A program made the position numbers and the translations under genes. The notes below the pieces were generated by a model, which made no database searches, was not told where the DNA came from, and saw nothing but the letters and a program-made list of their open reading frames with translations. A DNA stretch of 64,000 bases, from contig NZ_CP019607.1 in NCBI RefSeq assembly GCF_001998865.1, positions 3,038,001 to 3,102,000 on the forward strand, in the 5' to 3' direction. Source of the stretch: Tessaracoccus flavescens (lineage in GTDB: Bacteria; Actinomycetota; Actinomycetes; Propionibacteriales; Propionibacteriaceae). Of this stretch, positions 33,536-44,800 are shown piece by piece (position 1 is the first letter of the stretch; the number at the start of each line of letters is the position of its first letter).

Positions 33536-36286
33536 AACCAGAGCCCTGAGGTGAGCGACTTCGCCAAGCTGTACCCGTACCAACTCGACGACTACCAGTT
33601 GAGCGCCTGCGAGGAACTCGCTGCCGGAGCAGGCGTCCTCGTGGCCGCCCCGACGGGTGCAGGCAAGACCGTCGTCGGTGAGTTCGCCGTGCACATGGCC
33701 ATCGCGACCTCGCGCAAGTGCTTCTACACCACGCCCATCAAGGCCCTGTCGAACCAGAAGTACCACGACCTGGTCGAGCGCTACGGCCCGGAACGGGTCG
33801 GCCTGCTCACCGGCGACTCGTCGATCAACTCCGAGGCGCAGATCGTGGTGATGACCACCGAGGTGCTGCGCAACATGATCTACGCCTCGTCCCCGACGCT
33901 GAAGAACCTGGGCTTCGTCGTGATGGACGAGGTGCACTACCTCGCTGACAAGTTCCGCGGCGCCGTCTGGGAGGAGGTCATCCTCGCCCTTCCCGAGTCC
34001 GTGCAGATCGTCGCCCTGTCGGCGACCGTGAGCAACGTCGAGGACTTCGGAGAGTGGCTGCGCACCGTCCGCGGCCATTTCGCGGTCGTCGTCTCCGAGC
34101 GTCGCCCCGTCCCGCTCTTCCAGCACGTGCTCGTCGGGCGGCGGCTGCTCGACCTGTTCGAGGGAACCGCGCCCACCGCGCGCGAGCTCCCCTCCGAGCG
34201 CGCGGTGAAGGTCAACCGCGAACTGCTCGCCGTCAGCAAGGGCGAGGGCGGCCGGGTGCGCGACGACTCGCGGCGCCCGCGCGGCCGCTCCGGGCGCGGG
34301 AAGAACGACCGGTCGCGAGGGTCGGGCCAGTACGGCGGCTCCACCCACCCCCGCTTCGCGGGAAGGCCGACCAGCCGCGCCGAGGTGGCGATCGTGCTCG
34401 ACCGGGCGAACCTGCTGCCCGCCATCTACTTCATCTTCAGCCGGATCGGCTGCGACTCCGCGGTGCGTCAGGTGGCCGACGCGGGGATCACGCTCACCAA
34501 CCGGGCGGAGGCCAGCCTGCTCGGCGAGATCGCCGACCGGCACGTGGCAAACCTCAGCCGGGCCGATCTGGACGCCCTCGACTACGAGCGCTTCCGCGAC
34601 GCCCTGATGGCGGGCGTCGCCGCACACCATGCTGGCCAGTTGCCTGCATTCAAGGCCATCGTGGAGGAGGGCTTCGCGTCCGGAGCGCTCAAGCTCGTCT
34701 TCGCGACCGAGACCCTCGCGCTCGGCATCAACATGCCAGCGCGCACCGTCGTGATCGAGAAGCTCGTCAAGTACAACGGCGAGGCACACGTCGACATCAC
34801 GCCGGGGGAGTACACCCAGCTCACCGGCCGCGCGGGGCGCCGTGGGATCGACGTCGAGGGCCACGCCGTCGTGCTCTGGCAGGCGGGGATGGACCCTAGG
34901 GCCGTAGCGGGCCTCGCATCCCGGCGCACCTATCCGCTGCGCTCCAGCTTCGCGCCGACCTACAACATGGCGGTCAACCTCATCTCGACCATGGGGCCGG
35001 AGCGCTCGCGCGAGCTGCTGGAGCAGTCCTTCGCCCAGTTCCAGACGGACAAGACGGTCGTGAAGGCTGCACGGGTCGAGCGCTCGCTGCAGGCCGATCT
35101 CGAGGCCGCACGCGAGGCCGTGTACTGCGAGCAGGGCGACGCCATGGAGTACGCGAGGCTGCGCGACGAGATCAGCGCACTCGAGGCGTCGTCGTCCAAG
35201 GCGCGCCGCGCAGAGGCGGCCGACCAGGTCTCGGAGTCGATGACCCAGTTGATGCCCGGCGACATCGTGCACGTGCCGCGCCAGGGCTGGTCGGTCGTGT
35301 TGCGGGTGGGTCAGAAGGTCAAGCGCGACGGTGAGCCGTGGGTGCAGACCATCTCGGGCGACCACACCGTCCTCAAGCTTCAGCCGCACGACCTGCGCGG
35401 CCCGCTGGTGCCGGTCGGGCGCGCCAGGGTGCCGCGCGACTTCTCGCTGCGGGACCGGCGCTCGCGCCGTGCCCTGTTGAGCGCCATGTCGGCGAAGATC
35501 GAGGAGCTCGACCCGGAGATCCCCGACACGGCGATCCCGACCGATGACGCGGTCGCCGCGCAGATCGCCACGCTGCGCGCCGAGCTCCGTGCCCATCCGG
35601 TGCACGCGTGCCCGGACCGCGAACTGCACGCCGTCGAGGCGGCGCGGGTGATCCGGATCGAGCGCGAGGCGAGGAGGGTCGAGGAGCAGACCACCGGGAG
35701 GGCGAACTCGCTGGCCGTCCAGTTCGACAGGGTGTGCGCCGTCCTCGACGAGCTCGGCTACCTCGACGACGACCGGCTCACCGACGCGGGCCGGATGTTG
35801 CGCCGCATCTACAACGAGCTCGATCTCGTCGCTGCCGAATGCATCAGGCGCGACGTCTTCGAAGGCCTCGACCCCGCCCAACTCGCCGCCGTCCTCTCCA
35901 CGCTCGTCTTCGAGTCGAGGCCGAGCCGCGACGCCGCCCATCCGCGGATGCCCGACGCCGCCTCCGAACGCGCGCAGTCGCAGCTCAGGATGGTGTGGCG
36001 CGAGGTCGGCCAGCTCGAACGCAAACACAAGCGCGACCGGGGCCGTGAGCCAGACATCGGCTTCGCGGAGGCGGCGTGGCGCTGGTCCAGCGGACAGGAC
36101 CTGTCCAAGGTGCTCGCCAACACCGGCATGGCAGCGGGCGACTTCGTGCGTTGGGTGCGCCAGGTGATCGACCTGGCAGGCCAGTTGGCGGCGGCCGTCG
36201 GCCCGGGCGACCTGCGCCGGACCTGCCACGCCGTCGCCGACTCGATGCGCAGGGGCGTGGTGGCGGCCGACATGAACGAGGACTGA
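33533..36286 (+). CDS. helY: Ski2-like DEAD/DEAH-box RNA helicase, HelY type
   Basis: A 917-residue superfamily 2 helicase. Walker A is [14 protein letters not shown], the DEAD-type box is [12 protein letters not shown], motif III is ALSATVSN, and motif VI is [16 protein letters not shown] basic insert (about residues 225-275: [19 protein letters not shown]) is disordered. The C-terminal part resembles the DSHCT domain of Mtr4/Ski2 ([18 protein letters not shown]). It probably unwinds structured RNA. It sits after the Tat genes, as helY does in mycobacteria. Confidence 0.93.
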   Translation: MNQSPEVSDFAKLYPYQLDDYQLSACEELAAGAGVLVAAPTGAGKTVVGEFAVHMAIATSRKCFYTTPIKALSNQKYHDLVERYGPERVGLLTGDSSINSEAQIVVMTTEVLRNMIYASSPTLKNLGFVVMDEVHYLADKFRGAVWEEVILALPESVQIVALSATVSNVEDFGEWLRTVRGHFAVVVSERRPVPLFQHVLVGRRLLDLFEGTAPTARELPSERAVKVNRELLAVSKGEGGRVRDDSRRPRGRSGRGKNDRSRGSGQYGGSTHPRFAGRPTSRAEVAIVLDRANLLPAIYFIFSRIGCDSAVRQVADAGITLTNRAEASLLGEIADRHVANLSRADLDALDYERFRDALMAGVAAHHAGQLPAFKAIVEEGFASGALKLVFATETLALGINMPARTVVIEKLVKYNGEAHVDITPGEYTQLTGRAGRRGIDVEGHAVVLWQAGMDPRAVAGLASRRTYPLRSSFAPTYNMAVNLISTMGPERSRELLEQSFAQFQTDKTVVKAARVERSLQADLEAAREAVYCEQGDAMEYARLRDEISALEASSSKARRAEAADQVSESMTQLMPGDIVHVPRQGWSVVLRVGQKVKRDGEPWVQTISGDHTVLKLQPHDLRGPLVPVGRARVPRDFSLRDRRSRRALLSAMSAKIEELDPEIPDTAIPTDDAVAAQIATLRAELRAHPVHACPDRELHAVEAARVIRIEREARRVEEQTTGRANSLAVQFDRVCAVLDELGYLDDDRLTDAGRMLRRIYNELDLVAAECIRRDVFEGLDPAQLAAVLSTLVFESRPSRDAAHPRMPDAASERAQSQLRMVWREVGQLERKHKRDRGREPDIGFAEAAWRWSSGQDLSKVLANTGMAAGDFVRWVRQVIDLAGQLAAAVGPGDLRRTCHAVADSMRRGVVAADMNED

Positions 36287-36325
36287 GCAGGCAGGCACGG
36301 GGGAGCGGACACGGCTGAGGGCATG

Positions 36326-36341
36326 TAGCCTGACGCCTGTG
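36326..36341 (+). promoter_or_regulatory. Leaderless promoter -10 box of hisF
   Basis: TAGCCT at 36326-36331 is 7 nt before the GTG at 36339. Confidence 0.55.
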
Positions 36342-37100
36342 TCTGTAGCGCTGCGTGTGATCCCCTGTCTCGACGTCCACGACGGGCGTGTCGTGAAGGG
36401 GGTGAACTTCACGAAGCTCCGCGACGCGGGCGACCCCGTGGAACTCGCCGCCCGGTACTCGGCCGAGGGGGCCGACGAGCTGACCTTCCTCGACATCTCC
36501 GCCTCCTCCGACGGCAGGGAGACCACCCGTGGCATGGTCGCGCGCTGCGCGGAGACCGTCTTCATCCCGCTCACCGTCGGGGGAGGGGTGCGAAGCGTCA
36601 CCGACGTCGACCTGCTGCTGCGCTCCGGGGCGGACAAGGTGGGGATCAACACCGGGGCGCTCGCCCGCCCCGACGCCATCGGCGAGATCGCCGCGACCTT
36701 CGGCAACCAGGTGCTGGTGCTGTCGCTCGACGCGCGCCGCGAGGCGGGCATGGAGTCTGGCTACGGAGTCACCACCCACGGTGGCCGACGCTCGGCGGGC
36801 GTGGACGCCATCGCGTGGGCGAAGGAGGCCTGCGACCGTGGCGTCGGCGAGATCCTGCTCAACTCGATGGACGCCGACGGCACCACGGACGGCTTCGATC
36901 TCGAGATGATCCGCGCCGTCCGCGAGGTGGTCGACGTGCCCCTGATCGCCTCAGGCGGGGCGGGCACCGTCGAGCACTTCGTCGAGGCGGCCCGGGCGGG
37001 GGCCGATGCCGTCCTCGCCGCGAGCGTCTTCCACTACGGCACCCTCACAGTCAACCAGGTGAAGGACGGCCTGCGCGAGGCGGGCTTCGAGGTCCGCTGA
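36339..37100 (+). CDS. hisF: Imidazole glycerol phosphate synthase subunit HisF
   Basis: A 253-residue beta-alpha barrel that makes imidazole glycerol phosphate and AICAR in histidine synthesis, using ammonia from HisH. Catalytic Asp residues are in [15 protein letters not shown] near the N-terminus and in [13 protein letters not shown] near residue 177. [10 protein letters not shown] is the phosphate-binding loop. No other his gene is in the window, so hisF is separated from the main his operon. Confidence 0.97.
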   Translation: MSVALRVIPCLDVHDGRVVKGVNFTKLRDAGDPVELAARYSAEGADELTFLDISASSDGRETTRGMVARCAETVFIPLTVGGGVRSVTDVDLLLRSGADKVGINTGALARPDAIGEIAATFGNQVLVLSLDARREAGMESGYGVTTHGGRRSAGVDAIAWAKEACDRGVGEILLNSMDADGTTDGFDLEMIRAVREVVDVPLIASGGAGTVEHFVEAARAGADAVLAASVFHYGTLTVNQVKDGLREAGFEVR

Positions 37101-37125
37101 ACACCCCAACCCGAAGGAGACCGAC

Positions 37126-37527
37126 ATGACCGACTGCCTGTTCTGCCGCATCGTCGCGGGCGAGATCCCGGCGAAGAAGATCTACGAGGACGACGACGCC
37201 CTCGCCTTCCTCGACATCGCCCCCTGGCAGGTGGGCCACACCCTCGTCATTCCGAAGCGTCACGTCGAGAACGTGATCGCGGACGACCAGGTGCTCGCCG
37301 AACTCGGCCCGGTGGTCGCGATGGTCGCCCGCACCCTGCAGGACCGGCTCGGCGCCGACGCCTGCAACATCGTCTCAAACGCCGGCGCGGTGGCGGGCCA
37401 GGAGGTGTTCCACGCCCACGTCCACGTCCTGCCGAGGTACGCGTCCTCTCCCGGCATCGCGAACCTCAAGACCCCCGTCACGGAGGAGGCAGAGACCACC
37501 TGGAATCGGGTAAACTACAAGGCGTAG
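37126..37527 (+). CDS. HIT-family hydrolase
   Basis: A 133-residue histidine triad protein. The N-terminus has the zinc-type CLFCRIVAGEIPAKKIYED motif with two Cys, and the active site is the triad in EVFHAHVHVLPRY. Members hydrolyse nucleoside phosphoramidates or adenylated compounds; the substrate is unknown here. An AAGGAGA ribosome site precedes the ATG. It is 25 bp after hisF and probably shares its transcript. Confidence 0.93.
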   Translation: MTDCLFCRIVAGEIPAKKIYEDDDALAFLDIAPWQVGHTLVIPKRHVENVIADDQVLAELGPVVAMVARTLQDRLGADACNIVSNAGAVAGQEVFHAHVHVLPRYASSPGIANLKTPVTEEAETTWNRVNYKA

Positions 37528-37539
37528 CAGAGGGGTTCC

Positions 37540-37563
37540 GGGGGCTTAAGTAGGCCCCCTTGG
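37540..37563 (+). terminator. Terminator after the HIT gene
   Basis: GGGGGC (37540-37545) pairs with GCCCCC (37554-37559) across an 8-nt loop and is followed by TTGG. The stem is short, so strength is moderate. Confidence 0.6.
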
Positions 37564-37631
37564 TTAGGCCCTCAATACGTTTAGGGACATCACAAGGCGT
37601 GGACGCGCCCTACAAATGAGAAGGGACCTCA

Positions 37632-38138
37632 ATGAAGGCCACCAAGATCGTCGGCATCGTGTCGATCATTGCCGGGATTGTCATGATCGTCGCGGGTGCA
37701 CTCACCTGGGGCATGGTCACCTCGCAGCTTCGGGCCGAGAAGATCACCGTTCCCGGTGACTCGGCCCTCATGGGCGGCGCCTTCGCGGGCAAGCCCGTCG
37801 GCGGTCCCCTCACCGCTTACGCCCAGGCCGACGCCATCAACATGCACGCCGTGAAGGCCTCCGATGGCCTGACCTACGCCGAGCTCGGCGCAAAGGCCAC
37901 CGAGGCCAAGGAAGCCGGTGACGAGGCCCTCGCCGAGGAGTACCAGACCAAGCGCAACACGGTCATGAACGGCTCCTTCCTCCGCGCCTCGCTGTTCAGC
38001 TCGGTCATCGCCTACGGCGTCGCAGCCCTCGTGGTGGGCCTCGGCCTGATCATCGGGTTCATCGGCTGGGCGCTGACCAGCCTGAAGCCGGCCGGAGGCA
38101 CCACGGTCGTCGAGGATCGCCAGCTCGGCGACGCCTGA
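37632..38138 (+). CDS. Membrane protein with two transmembrane segments
   Basis: A 168-residue protein. One membrane helix lies at the N-terminus (VGIVSIIAGIVMIVAGALTWGMV) and one near residue 130 (VIAYGVAALVVGLGLIIGFIGWAL). Between them is an external domain of about 95 residues rich in Ala, Lys and Glu. Similar actinobacterial proteins are often mislabelled as LigA dioxygenases, but no enzyme motif is seen. The ribosome site AGAAGGGA precedes the ATG. A strong terminator follows. The function is unknown. Confidence 0.82.
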   Translation: MKATKIVGIVSIIAGIVMIVAGALTWGMVTSQLRAEKITVPGDSALMGGAFAGKPVGGPLTAYAQADAINMHAVKASDGLTYAELGAKATEAKEAGDEALAEEYQTKRNTVMNGSFLRASLFSSVIAYGVAALVVGLGLIIGFIGWALTSLKPAGGTTVVEDRQLGDA

Positions 38139-38163
38139 GCGACACGCTGACACCACGCTGACC

Positions 38164-38204
38164 GGACGGGTCGGGACCTCGGGTCCCGGCCCGTCCGTCT
38201 TATA
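38164..38204 (+). terminator. Strong terminator before the ilvB leader
   Basis: A long GC-rich hairpin (GGACGGG/CCCGTCC with inner GGGACC/GGGTCCC, 38164-38196) is followed by GTCTTATATT. It separates the membrane-protein gene from the ilv operon. Confidence 0.85.
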
Positions 38205-38228
38205 TTCCGGAACGACGTGGTCGAAGGG

Positions 38229-38257
38229 TTGACAGCGACCGCGGCAGCGACAAAGGT
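38229..38257 (+). promoter_or_regulatory. ilvBNC promoter
   Basis: TTGACA at 38229-38234 and AAAGGT at 38252-38257 are 17 bp apart. The start predicted 6-7 nt later coincides with the ATG of the leader peptide at 38264. Confidence 0.6.
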
Positions 38258-38263
38258 GTACCC

Positions 38264-38296
38264 ATGCCCACCAGCTGGCTCGTACTTATCAAATAG
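38264..38296 (+). CDS. Attenuator leader peptide of ilvBNC ([10 protein letters not shown])
   Basis: A ten-codon open frame encodes Trp-Leu-Val-Leu-Ile in a row before Lys and stop. It lies 104 nt upstream of ilvB and directly before alternative hairpins and a U-tract terminator. Run-on branched-chain codons in a leader are the hallmark of ribosome-mediated attenuation of ilv operons. If the transcript starts at 38264 the leader is leaderless. The GGTGTACCC just before it is complementary to 38364-38372. Confidence 0.75.
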   Translation: MPTSWLVLIK

Positions 38297-38360
38297 CGCT
38301 TCGCGGCGAATCCGCTCCGAAGCGCTCCCTCGTGTGCCCACCCGGGCCCGGGGGTTTTTT
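38296..38360 (+). promoter_or_regulatory. ilvB transcription attenuator (pause hairpin and terminator)
   Basis: A hairpin GCGCTTCG (38296-38303) with CGAAGCGC (38318-38325), containing an inner GCGG/CCGC helix, begins at the leader stop codon. It is followed by a GC-rich hairpin around ACCCGGGCCCGGG (38340-38352) and then GGTTTTTT (38353-38360), a clear intrinsic terminator. The exact anti-terminator pairing needs folding. Confidence 0.7.
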
Positions 38361-38399
38361 CTTGGGTACACCCCGCCGGCCGACAAGAAGGGAGAGGCT

Positions 38400-40142
38400 A
38401 TGGCGATCACCGACGGTCAGACCTTGACGGGGGCGCAGGCCCTCGTCGAGTCCCTCGAACGAATGGGTGTCGATGTAGCCTTCGGCATTCCAGGCGGTGC
38501 CATCCTCCCGGCCTACGATCCTCTCTACGACTCGAAGATCCGTCACATCCTCGTGCGGCACGAGCAGGGCGCGGGGCACGCAGCCGAGGGATACGCCATG
38601 AGCTCGGGCAGGGTCGGCGTCTGCATCGCCACCTCGGGACCCGGCGCAACCAACCTGGTCACGGCGATCGCCAACGCCTACATGGACTCGACCCCGATGG
38701 TGGCCATCACCGGCCAGGTCAACAGCACCGCGATCGGCACCGACGCCTTCCAGGAGGCCGACATCCGCGGCATCACGATGCCGATCACCAAGCACTCGTT
38801 CCTGATAAAGGACGTCGCGGACATCCCCCTCGCGATCAAGGAGGCCTTCCACATCGCCTCCACCGGTCGCCCGGGGCCGGTGCTCGTCGACATCGCAAAG
38901 GACGCGCTCGTCGCGAAGGCCCCCTTCGAGTGGCCCGAGGAACTCGACCTGCCCGGCTACAAGCCGACGATCAAGCCGCACGCCCGTCAGATCCGTGCGG
39001 CGGCGAAGATGATCTCGGAGTCAAAGCGACCCGTCCTCTACGTCGGCGGCGGAGTGACGCTGGCCCGCGCCCATGAGGAACTGGCAGCCTTCGTCGAGAA
39101 GACCCACATCCCCGTGGTCACGACCCTGATGGCGCGGGGCGTGTTCCCGGACACCCACGAGCTGAACATGGGCATGCCCGGCATGCACGGCACCGTCGCG
39201 GCCGTCGGCGCGCTGCAGAAGGCCGACCTGCTGATCGCGCTCGGCACCCGCTTCGACGACCGGGTCACCGGGAAGCTGGACAGCTTCGCGCCCGAGGCCA
39301 AGATCATCCATGCCGACATCGATCCCGCCGAGATCGGCAAGAACAAGGCGGTCGACATCCCGATCGTCGGCGACGTCAAGCAGACGTTGACCCAGCTCAA
39401 CGAGGCGATCGAGGCCTACGAGAAGCCCGAGGCGGACGCATGGCGTCGCCTGCTCGCCTCCATGAAGGCCCGTTACCAGCCCCGCTGGGAGGAGGCGCCC
39501 GACGGTCGGCTCTCCCCGCAGGAGGTCATCCAGCGGATCGGTCAGCTCAGCCCGCCCGACTCCATCTACGTCGCGGGAGTCGGGCAGCACCAGATGTGGT
39601 CCGCGCACTTCCTGCCTCACGAGAAGCCGGCGCACTGGATCAACTCCGGCGGTGCAGGCACCATGGGCTTCTGCGTGCCAGCCGCCATGGGTGCCAAGGT
39701 CGCGAATCCGGACGCCACGGTCTGGGGCATCGACGGCGACGGCTGCTTCCAGATGACCAACCAGGAGCTCGTCACCTGCGCGGTCAACAACATCCCGATC
39801 AAGATCGCCGTGATCAACAACAACGTGCTCGGCATGGTGCGGCAGTGGCAGTCGCTATTCTACGACGGCCGCTACTCGAACACCGACCTGAACACCGAGT
39901 CGGTGCCGAACTTCCCCATGCTCGCCGAGGCGATGGGCTGCGTCGGCCTGCGCGCCACGAACGAGGTCGAGATGGAGGCCGCGATCCAGCAGGCCCTCGA
40001 GATCAACGACCGTCCGGTCGTGGTGGAGTTCGTCGTCAACAAGGACGCCATGGTCTGGCCGATGGTCCCCGCCGGAACCAGCAATGATGAGATCAAGGTC
40101 GCCCGCGACATGGCCCCCGATTGGGAAGAGGAAGTGCTGTGA
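38400..40142 (+). CDS. ilvB: Acetolactate synthase large subunit
   Basis: A 580-residue thiamine diphosphate enzyme that condenses pyruvate with pyruvate or 2-oxobutyrate, the first common step of valine, leucine and isoleucine synthesis. The catalytic Glu lies in [15 protein letters not shown], and the ThDP/Mg motif is [17 protein letters not shown] ending in NNN. The start at 38400 has the ribosome site AGGGAGAGG; the longer frame to 38217 would run through the attenuator. It overlaps ilvN by 4 bp. Confidence 0.97.
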   Translation: MAITDGQTLTGAQALVESLERMGVDVAFGIPGGAILPAYDPLYDSKIRHILVRHEQGAGHAAEGYAMSSGRVGVCIATSGPGATNLVTAIANAYMDSTPMVAITGQVNSTAIGTDAFQEADIRGITMPITKHSFLIKDVADIPLAIKEAFHIASTGRPGPVLVDIAKDALVAKAPFEWPEELDLPGYKPTIKPHARQIRAAAKMISESKRPVLYVGGGVTLARAHEELAAFVEKTHIPVVTTLMARGVFPDTHELNMGMPGMHGTVAAVGALQKADLLIALGTRFDDRVTGKLDSFAPEAKIIHADIDPAEIGKNKAVDIPIVGDVKQTLTQLNEAIEAYEKPEADAWRRLLASMKARYQPRWEEAPDGRLSPQEVIQRIGQLSPPDSIYVAGVGQHQMWSAHFLPHEKPAHWINSGGAGTMGFCVPAAMGAKVANPDATVWGIDGDGCFQMTNQELVTCAVNNIPIKIAVINNNVLGMVRQWQSLFYDGRYSNTDLNTESVPNFPMLAEAMGCVGLRATNEVEMEAAIQQALEINDRPVVVEFVVNKDAMVWPMVPAGTSNDEIKVARDMAPDWEEEVL

Positions 40143-40642
40143 AGAACCACACCCTGTCGATCCTGGTCTCCAACCGGCCGGGCGTCCTCGCCCGCATCGC
40201 CTCGCTGTTCTCGAGGCGGGGCTTCAACATCCAGTCCCTCGCCGTCGGCCCGACCGAGCGCGAGGAGGTCTCGCGCATGACGGTGGTCGCCCAGGTCCAC
40301 GACGACGCGACGCTCGAGCAGATCGTCAAGCAGCTCAACAAGCTCGTCGAGGTGCGTAAGGTGCTCGAACTGGGGGAGAACTCGGTGCGCCGCGAGATGG
40401 TGCTGGTCAAGGTGCGCGCCGACGTGCACACCCGCAGCCAGGTCATCGACGTCGTGTCGCTCTTCCGCGGCAAGGCCGTCGACGTGTCGTCCGAGACCAT
40501 CACCGTCGAGGCGACAGGAAGCGACGAGAAGCTCGCCGCCCTGCTGGAGATGCTCCAGCCGCACGGCATCATCGAGATCGTCCAGTCGGGTCAGGTCGCG
40601 CTCGGGCGCGGCACGAAGATCCTCGCCGAAAAAGCTAAGTAG
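40139..40642 (+). CDS. ilvN: Acetolactate synthase small regulatory subunit
   Basis: A 167-residue protein with an N-terminal ACT domain ([20 protein letters not shown], then [15 protein letters not shown]) that senses valine, and a C-terminal domain beginning near residue 80. It activates IlvB and confers feedback control. The GTG start overlaps the ilvB stop. A short gap of 24 bp leads to ilvC. Confidence 0.96.
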   Translation: MKNHTLSILVSNRPGVLARIASLFSRRGFNIQSLAVGPTEREEVSRMTVVAQVHDDATLEQIVKQLNKLVEVRKVLELGENSVRREMVLVKVRADVHTRSQVIDVVSLFRGKAVDVSSETITVEATGSDEKLAALLEMLQPHGIIEIVQSGQVALGRGTKILAEKAK

Positions 40643-41692
<1,050 letters not shown>

Positions 41693-41710
41693 TCGTCACA
41701 GCACCGCGTC

Positions 41711-41742
41711 GAGGGCCGGCACCCACCCGGGTGCCGGCCCTC
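41711..41742 (+). terminator. Stem-loop after ilvC
   Basis: A perfect 14-bp stem (41711-41724 with 41729-41742) with an ACCC loop. No T-run follows, so it may act as an L-shaped terminator or 3' end protector. Confidence 0.6.
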
Positions 41743-41819
41743 GCGTCGTCGGCGAAGGTCGCGGCATGGGAGAGAAGCCGGAACGGGAGCCTCGATCCGA
41801 CAAAACCACATAACCAGAC

Positions 41820-43460
41820 ATGGGAATTGTTGGGTTTGCCTTGACATGGCCTGTGTTTCCGATCAACAAGAATCTCGAATGCTCCGGCGTCCGGGCCAGG
41901 ATCCAGCGATTCGGCGGCAAGCTCGCCGCCATGATCATGCCGAACATCGGCGCGTTCATCGCGTGGGGCCTGATCACAGCGCTGTTCATCGAGAAGGGCG
42001 GGCTCCCGAATGCGACCCTCGCCGGTCTCGTCGGCCCGATGCTGTACTTCCTGCTCCCGATCCTGATCGGCTACACGGGTGGCCGCATGGTCCACCAGCA
42101 GCGAGGTGCCGTGATCGGTGCGATCGCGACGGCCGGCGTGATCATGGGCGGTATCGAGGACTTCTCGACCCTGACCGGCACGCCGATGTTCCTCGGCGCC
42201 ATGATCATGGGCCCGCTCGCCGCCTGGATCCTGAAGCAGTTCGACAAGCTGATCGACGGTCGGTCCGCCCAGGCTTCGAGATGGTCGTAGACAAGTTCTC
42301 GCTCGGCATCATCGGCATGCTGCTCGCCATCCTCGGCACGCTCGGGGTCGGCCCGATCTTCTCGGTGCTGATCGGCGTCCTCGCCGGTGGCGTCCAGTGG
42401 CTCGTCGCCGCGAACCTGCTGCCGCTCGCCTCGATCTTCGTCGAGCCTGCGAAGGTGCTGTTCCTCAATAACGCCATCAACCCACGGCTTCTTCACGCCG
42501 CTGGCGGCGATGGACGTCCAGGAGACCGGCCGCTCGATTCTCTACATGGTCGAGTCCAACCCCGGTGCGGGCTTCGGTCTGCTCCTTGCCTTCATGTTCT
42601 TCGGCCCCAAGTCGCTGCGCGGCTCCACCTCCGGCGCCATCGTGATCCACCTTTTCGGCGGCATCCACGAGATCTACTTCCCCTACGTGCTGATGCGCCC
42701 CGTCATGCTGCTCGCCACCATCGGCGGCTCGATGTCCGGCCTGCTGGTCGCGTCCCTGACCGGCGCAGGGCTCTCCGCCCCGCCGTCGCCCGGTTCTATC
42801 CTCGCCTACTTCGCGGTGACCCCTCCCGGCGGGCACGTCTCGATGCTGCTCACCGTCGCCACGGCGACCGCGGTCTCGTTCATCATCGCCGCAGCCCTGC
42901 TGAAGTTCGGCAAGGGCTCCGACGACAGCGCAGAGGTGGCGGCCGCAGCCGCCGCGACCGGCACCGCCGCCCCGGGCGGTGACGTCTCCGCCGTCGCCGG
43001 TGGCGACATCCGCAAGGTCGTCGTCGCGTGCGACGCGGGCATGGGTTCCTCCGTCATGGTCGCAGGGCAGCTGAAGAAGAAGCTCAGCCCCTACGGCGTC
43101 GAGGTGATCCACACGCCCGTCGACGAGATCCCGATCGACACCACGGTCGTCCTGACCCAGGAGGGCCTCGCCGCCCGAGCGGCCAAGCGCGTTCCCGGCA
43201 GCCTCATCGTCGCGTTCAAGACCTACATGGGCGACCCCGCCTTCGACCGGGTCGAGCAGGCGATCCGCGAGGGCCGCGACCTGACCGCCAACGGACTCGG
43301 TGAGGCAAGCGGCGCTGCGCCGGCCGAGGCGGCCGCCCCGGCATCCGTGGCCGCCCCCGCCAGGAAGGCCAAGTCCAACTCCGAGCGACTGCGTACCGCG
43401 ACAAGCGTCGACGAGGTCCTCGAGCTTCTGACCCCCCAGGAAGAGGAGATCCATTCATGA
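41820..43460 (+). pseudogene. mtlA: PTS mannitol-type transporter IIC-IIB, two compensating frameshifts
   Basis: The protein is readable over about 545 residues if two single-base shifts are repaired. Membrane IIC residues read PNIGAFIAWGLITALFI and GGIHEIYFPYVLMRPVM; the IIB domain has the phosphorylated Cys in VVVACDAGMGSSVM. One base is missing near 42262 (after KLIDGR) and one extra C lies near 42483 (in AIN-HGFFTPLAAM). Between them the true protein continues in another frame, so both events are recent or are sequence errors. No IIA domain is attached. It overlaps the following dehydrogenase by 4 bp. Confidence 0.85.
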
Positions 43461-44503
43461 AGGCACTTCGCTACCACGCCCCAGGAGACGTGAGGATCGA
43501 GGACGTCCCGGAGCCGGTGTGCGGCCCGGACCAGATCAAGATCCGCGTACGCAACTGCTCGACCTGCGGCACGGACGTCAAGATCCGCGCCAACGGCCAC
43601 GTCAACATCACCCGGGTCACCATCATGGGACACGAGATCGCGGGCGAGGTGGTCGAGGTCGGGGCGGAGGCCCCACGCGACTTCACGGTGGGCGAGCGCG
43701 TACAGGTCATCGCCGCCGTCCCGTGTGGCGACTGCTACGAGTGTGACAAGGGCTGGATGGAGGTCTGCCAGAACCAGACCTCGATGGGCTACCAGTACGA
43801 CGGCGGGTTCGCCGAGTACATGATCGTCCCGAAGGCCGTGCTCGCGGTCGACGGTGTCAACCGCATCCCCGACGGCGTCGGCTTCGACGAGGCCTCCGCG
43901 GCGGAGCCCCTCGCCTGTGCCATCAACGCCCAGGAGCAGCTCGGCATCGAGAAGGGCGACTTCACGGTCGTCTTCGGCGCCGGCCCGATCGGCTGCATGC
44001 ACATCCGCGTCGCCCGCGGCCTGTACGAGGTCGGCACCGTCGTCCTCGTCGACATCAACGCGGAGCGACTCGCGCTGTCGGCCGCCGCGGTGCAGCCCGA
44101 CATCGTGATCGACTCCTCGAAGGTGGATGTGGTCCAGGAGATCATGCGGCTCACCGAGGGCCGCGGGGCGGACGTCATCATCACGGCCACCCCGGCCAAC
44201 GTCACGCAGGAGCAGGCGGTCGCCATGGCTGCCCGCAACGGCCGGATCTCGTTCTTCGGTGGCCTGCCGAAGACGAACCCGACCATCACGCTCGACAGCA
44301 ACCTGGTGCACTACCGCCAGCTGCACATCCACGGCGCAAACGGCTCCTCGCCGGCGCAGCACCGTCAGGCGCTGAGCTACATCGCGGACGGCCGGATCCC
44401 GGTCGCCGACCTGATCACCGAGCACCTGCCGCTCGAGAAGGCCGCAGAGGCCCTCGACATCGTCGCGGCTGGCAAGGCGATCAAGGTGACGATCGAACCG
44501 TGA
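43457..44503 (+). CDS. Zinc-dependent medium-chain dehydrogenase (polyol dehydrogenase-like)
   Basis: A 348-residue MDR enzyme. The catalytic zinc ligands are in CSTCGTDVK and GHEIAGEV, the structural zinc Cys cluster is CGDCYECDKGWMEVC, and the NAD-binding loop is VFGAGPIGCMH. Overlap with the PTS IICB gene suggests it oxidises the imported polyol phosphate, in the manner of sorbitol- or galactitol-phosphate dehydrogenases. It is not the mannitol-1-phosphate dehydrogenase (MtlD) family. The exact substrate is inference. A terminator follows at 44521. Confidence 0.9.
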   Translation: MKALRYHAPGDVRIEDVPEPVCGPDQIKIRVRNCSTCGTDVKIRANGHVNITRVTIMGHEIAGEVVEVGAEAPRDFTVGERVQVIAAVPCGDCYECDKGWMEVCQNQTSMGYQYDGGFAEYMIVPKAVLAVDGVNRIPDGVGFDEASAAEPLACAINAQEQLGIEKGDFTVVFGAGPIGCMHIRVARGLYEVGTVVLVDINAERLALSAAAVQPDIVIDSSKVDVVQEIMRLTEGRGADVIITATPANVTQEQAVAMAARNGRISFFGGLPKTNPTITLDSNLVHYRQLHIHGANGSSPAQHRQALSYIADGRIPVADLITEHLPLEKAAEALDIVAAGKAIKVTIEP

Positions 44504-44520
44504 GCCTCCCCAGGGCGTGT

Positions 44521-44551
44521 CGGCCGGGCTCCTTCGGGAGCCCGGCCGTTT
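44521..44551 (+). terminator. Terminator after the polyol dehydrogenase gene
   Basis: A 12-bp stem (44521-44532 with 44537-44548) closed by a TTCG tetraloop and followed by TTTCGTC. Confidence 0.85.
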
Positions 44552-44800
44552 CGTCGTCGGGGCGGGCGGCCGAATCTCAGGTGAGGCGTCTCCCAGGGTC
44601 GTTGTCGGCTCCCGCGTGTCCGCCTGGGCGCCGTCGCAAGGCCCCGGGGGAGCGGCCCTCGTCACTCAACGCCGCGGCCTCCGCCCTCGGATCGGCGGCG
44701 CCTGGCGCTGTTGAGGGATGCGGCCTCGGGCCGGCGGCCGGGCACGACAGACGACCGGGCCCCGTCAGGGACCCGGCCGTCGACTTTCAGGAGGTCTGCG
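44552..44800. other. Intergenic region between two convergent genes
   Basis: About 250 bp with no supportable gene. A GC-rich hairpin near 44751-44780 (GACCGGG with CCCGGCC) is placed to terminate ptsI transcripts arriving on the minus strand. Confidence 0.5.

Noticed and set aside
32351..36751. A 1466-codon open frame on the minus strand
   Set aside because: It lies antisense to the lipid kinase, helY and hisF genes and reflects the GC-rich codon pattern of the true strand; it has no recognisable domains.
44552..44800. Short open frames after the polyol dehydrogenase
   Set aside because: No protein-like pattern; the region is best explained by two facing terminators.
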